From NCBI GenBank assembly GCA_021234155.1, contig JAJEKV010000024.1:18829858-18893857 (forward strand): a DNA stretch of 64,000 bases. The letters run 5' to 3'. Every line of letters begins with the position of its first letter. The stretch's first letter is position 1. This DNA comes from Isoetes taiwanensis. Lineage: Eukaryota > Streptophyta > Lycopodiopsida > Isoetales > Isoetaceae. The notes below the pieces were generated by a model that ran no database searches, had not been told where the DNA came from, and saw only the letters and a program-made list of their open reading frames with translations. A program made the position numbers and the translations under genes. Shown here piece by piece: positions 63,110 to 64,000 of this stretch.

Positions 63110-63572
63110 ACTGTGATTCCATCGCAAGATATTCCCTCCCGCAGAATCACCGGGCTCGCCACCCCGTTATCCGTACCCGAGGCCCCGTTTTCCGTACCTG
63201 ACAGGGTCGCTTTCAGGCGATATATACCTTCCGATGGTATCACACCCAAAATTCTCCCTTGCGATGGAATCTCCCCCGAGTTATTACACCAGACGGAATC
63301 ACCCCGCAAATGTATTCCTCCGGAAGGAATCACGAACGACCTTGTTATTCCGCCAGACGGAATCACAACCATGCTATTCCGCCAGATGGAATCACGAATG
63401 TCTGATTCCGTGAGATGGAATCACCACTTACGTATCCCGCCAGACAGAATCACAACATTGTTATTCTGCCAGATGGAATCACAACCATGCGATTCTGCCC
63501 GGTGGAATCACAACCACGTAAATATTCTCCCCCGTGGAATCACCGCGTACTATTCCTCGGGAAGGAATCACC
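63110..63572. repeat. Degenerate minisatellite of short hairpins (~30-bp period)
   Basis: About 14 units of the form ATTCCGCCAGA(C/T)GGAATCAC plus 6-11 variable bases, for example starting near 63337, 63370 and 63451. In each unit ATTCC pairs with GGAAT across a 6-9 base loop. GGAATCAC is the best-kept part. Outer units (63110-63240) are more decayed. Both strands stay open for over 100 codons (VIPSGGI repeats on the minus strand), but this follows from a period near 30 and is not good evidence for a protein. The tract is far richer in GC than its surroundings. Confidence 0.88.
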
Positions 63573-64000
63573 TGGAGACCTTGAATCTGTAATAACTGCA
63601 GGGAGGGAGGAAAAAGTGGCAGATGGTTCAATCTCAGCAGAAGTTTATGCTCGATTCCATAAAACATGGTTGAGGATGGTTTAAGCGAAGCCTACGTTAC
63701 TTGAAGATCATGAAGGAAATTAATTAAACCAATGGTGCAAAAAAACAACACTTCATTTTATGTGTGCATGTCCATTGTTATGCTCTGCACTGCTTAGAAC
63801 ATTTCTGGTTGGGGATTTGAACCCCTTGCCAATATTGGCAATGCCATGGGCTGCTTCAAAGCAAGAACAAGAAATAACAAACATGCCTGTTTGAAAGCAA
63901 GAAAAAAAACATGCCAGAAAATGGAATAAAAACATGCCTCTGTATCAGAAGTTTCAGAAGTTTCTATGCCCCTATTTCAGAAGTTTATGCCCCTGTTTCT
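63573..64000. other. Intergenic; no gene seen
   Basis: Contains a 16-nt palindrome (TTGCCAATATTGGCAA, about 63827-63842) and, at the right edge, a short repeat of TTTCAGAAGTTT(C)TATGCCCC. No coding signal. Confidence 0.5.

Noticed and set aside
63110-63572. CRISPR-like array of palindromic repeats
   Set aside because: The repeats are degenerate, spacers are only 6-11 bp, the setting is plant nuclear DNA and no cas genes are present. Reported as a hairpin minisatellite.
63046-63592. Protein-coding frames over the hairpin minisatellite on both strands
   Set aside because: Open frames on both strands follow from a period near 30 without stop-forming words; the peptides are repetitive and unlike any family.
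63790-63900. tRNA gene (GGGGTTCAAATCCCC on the minus strand)
   Set aside because: The T-arm-like motif stands alone; no fitting acceptor stem, D-arm or anticodon arm. The neighbouring palindrome TTGCCAATATTGGCAA does not fit a tRNA.

Overview
The window is nuclear DNA of a land plant, most likely a seed-free vascular plant (fern). I infer this from intron-bearing plant gene families (STICHEL-like, AP-4 epsilon, MSI-type WD40, PUR-alpha, ERD7/senescence domain), from pentatricopeptide-repeat remnants whose wording resembles the expanded fern PPR family, and from dense, mixed transposon debris. The species call is inference only. One gene looks complete: a STICHEL-like, DNA polymerase III gamma/tau-related AAA+ protein on the minus strand at 58902-62483 (5 exons, about 1023 aa).

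Layout: 1-1670 holds a foldback repeat and a broken protein kinase. 1674-11078 is a full-length Ty3/gypsy LTR retrotransposon on the minus strand with matching LTRs, a 5-bp target duplication, gag with three zinc knuckles, a broken protease/pol, an extra coiled-coil ORF after pol, and a 419-bp Tourist/Harbinger-like MITE inside pol. 11084-14833 holds a second kinase scrap, a GC-richer repeat tract and a chimeric LINE ending in an (AT)n tail. 14850-26480 is gene-fragment territory: an ERD7-like pseudogene (+), MSI-like WD40 and AP-4 epsilon exons (-), an unknown exon present twice in opposite orientation, a 158-nt inverted repeat made mostly of (TA)n, and a ~180-bp tandem repeat.

26482-49766 is dominated by two interleaved large duplications. 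A (26482-31306) is repeated as B (34506-39303, ~4.8 kb). C (31305-34332) is repeated as D (46752-49766, ~3.0 kb). C sits directly against A, and the C/D breakpoints fall in TA runs. A and B each carry a Helitron-like 3' terminus. Between B and D lie fragments of three unrelated genes, all on the plus strand: a tweety/PRM1-like membrane protein, PUR-alpha and a PPR protein.

49761-56600 is a run of retroelement pieces: a LINE with an almost complete RT ORF but a mutated catalytic motif, a chromodomain Ty3/gypsy 3' fragment, and two older LINE fragments in opposite orientations. The STICHEL-like gene follows. About 630 bp upstream of its start codon is a degenerate minisatellite of roughly 14 short hairpins (63110-63572). 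No rRNA, tRNA or CRISPR array was found.
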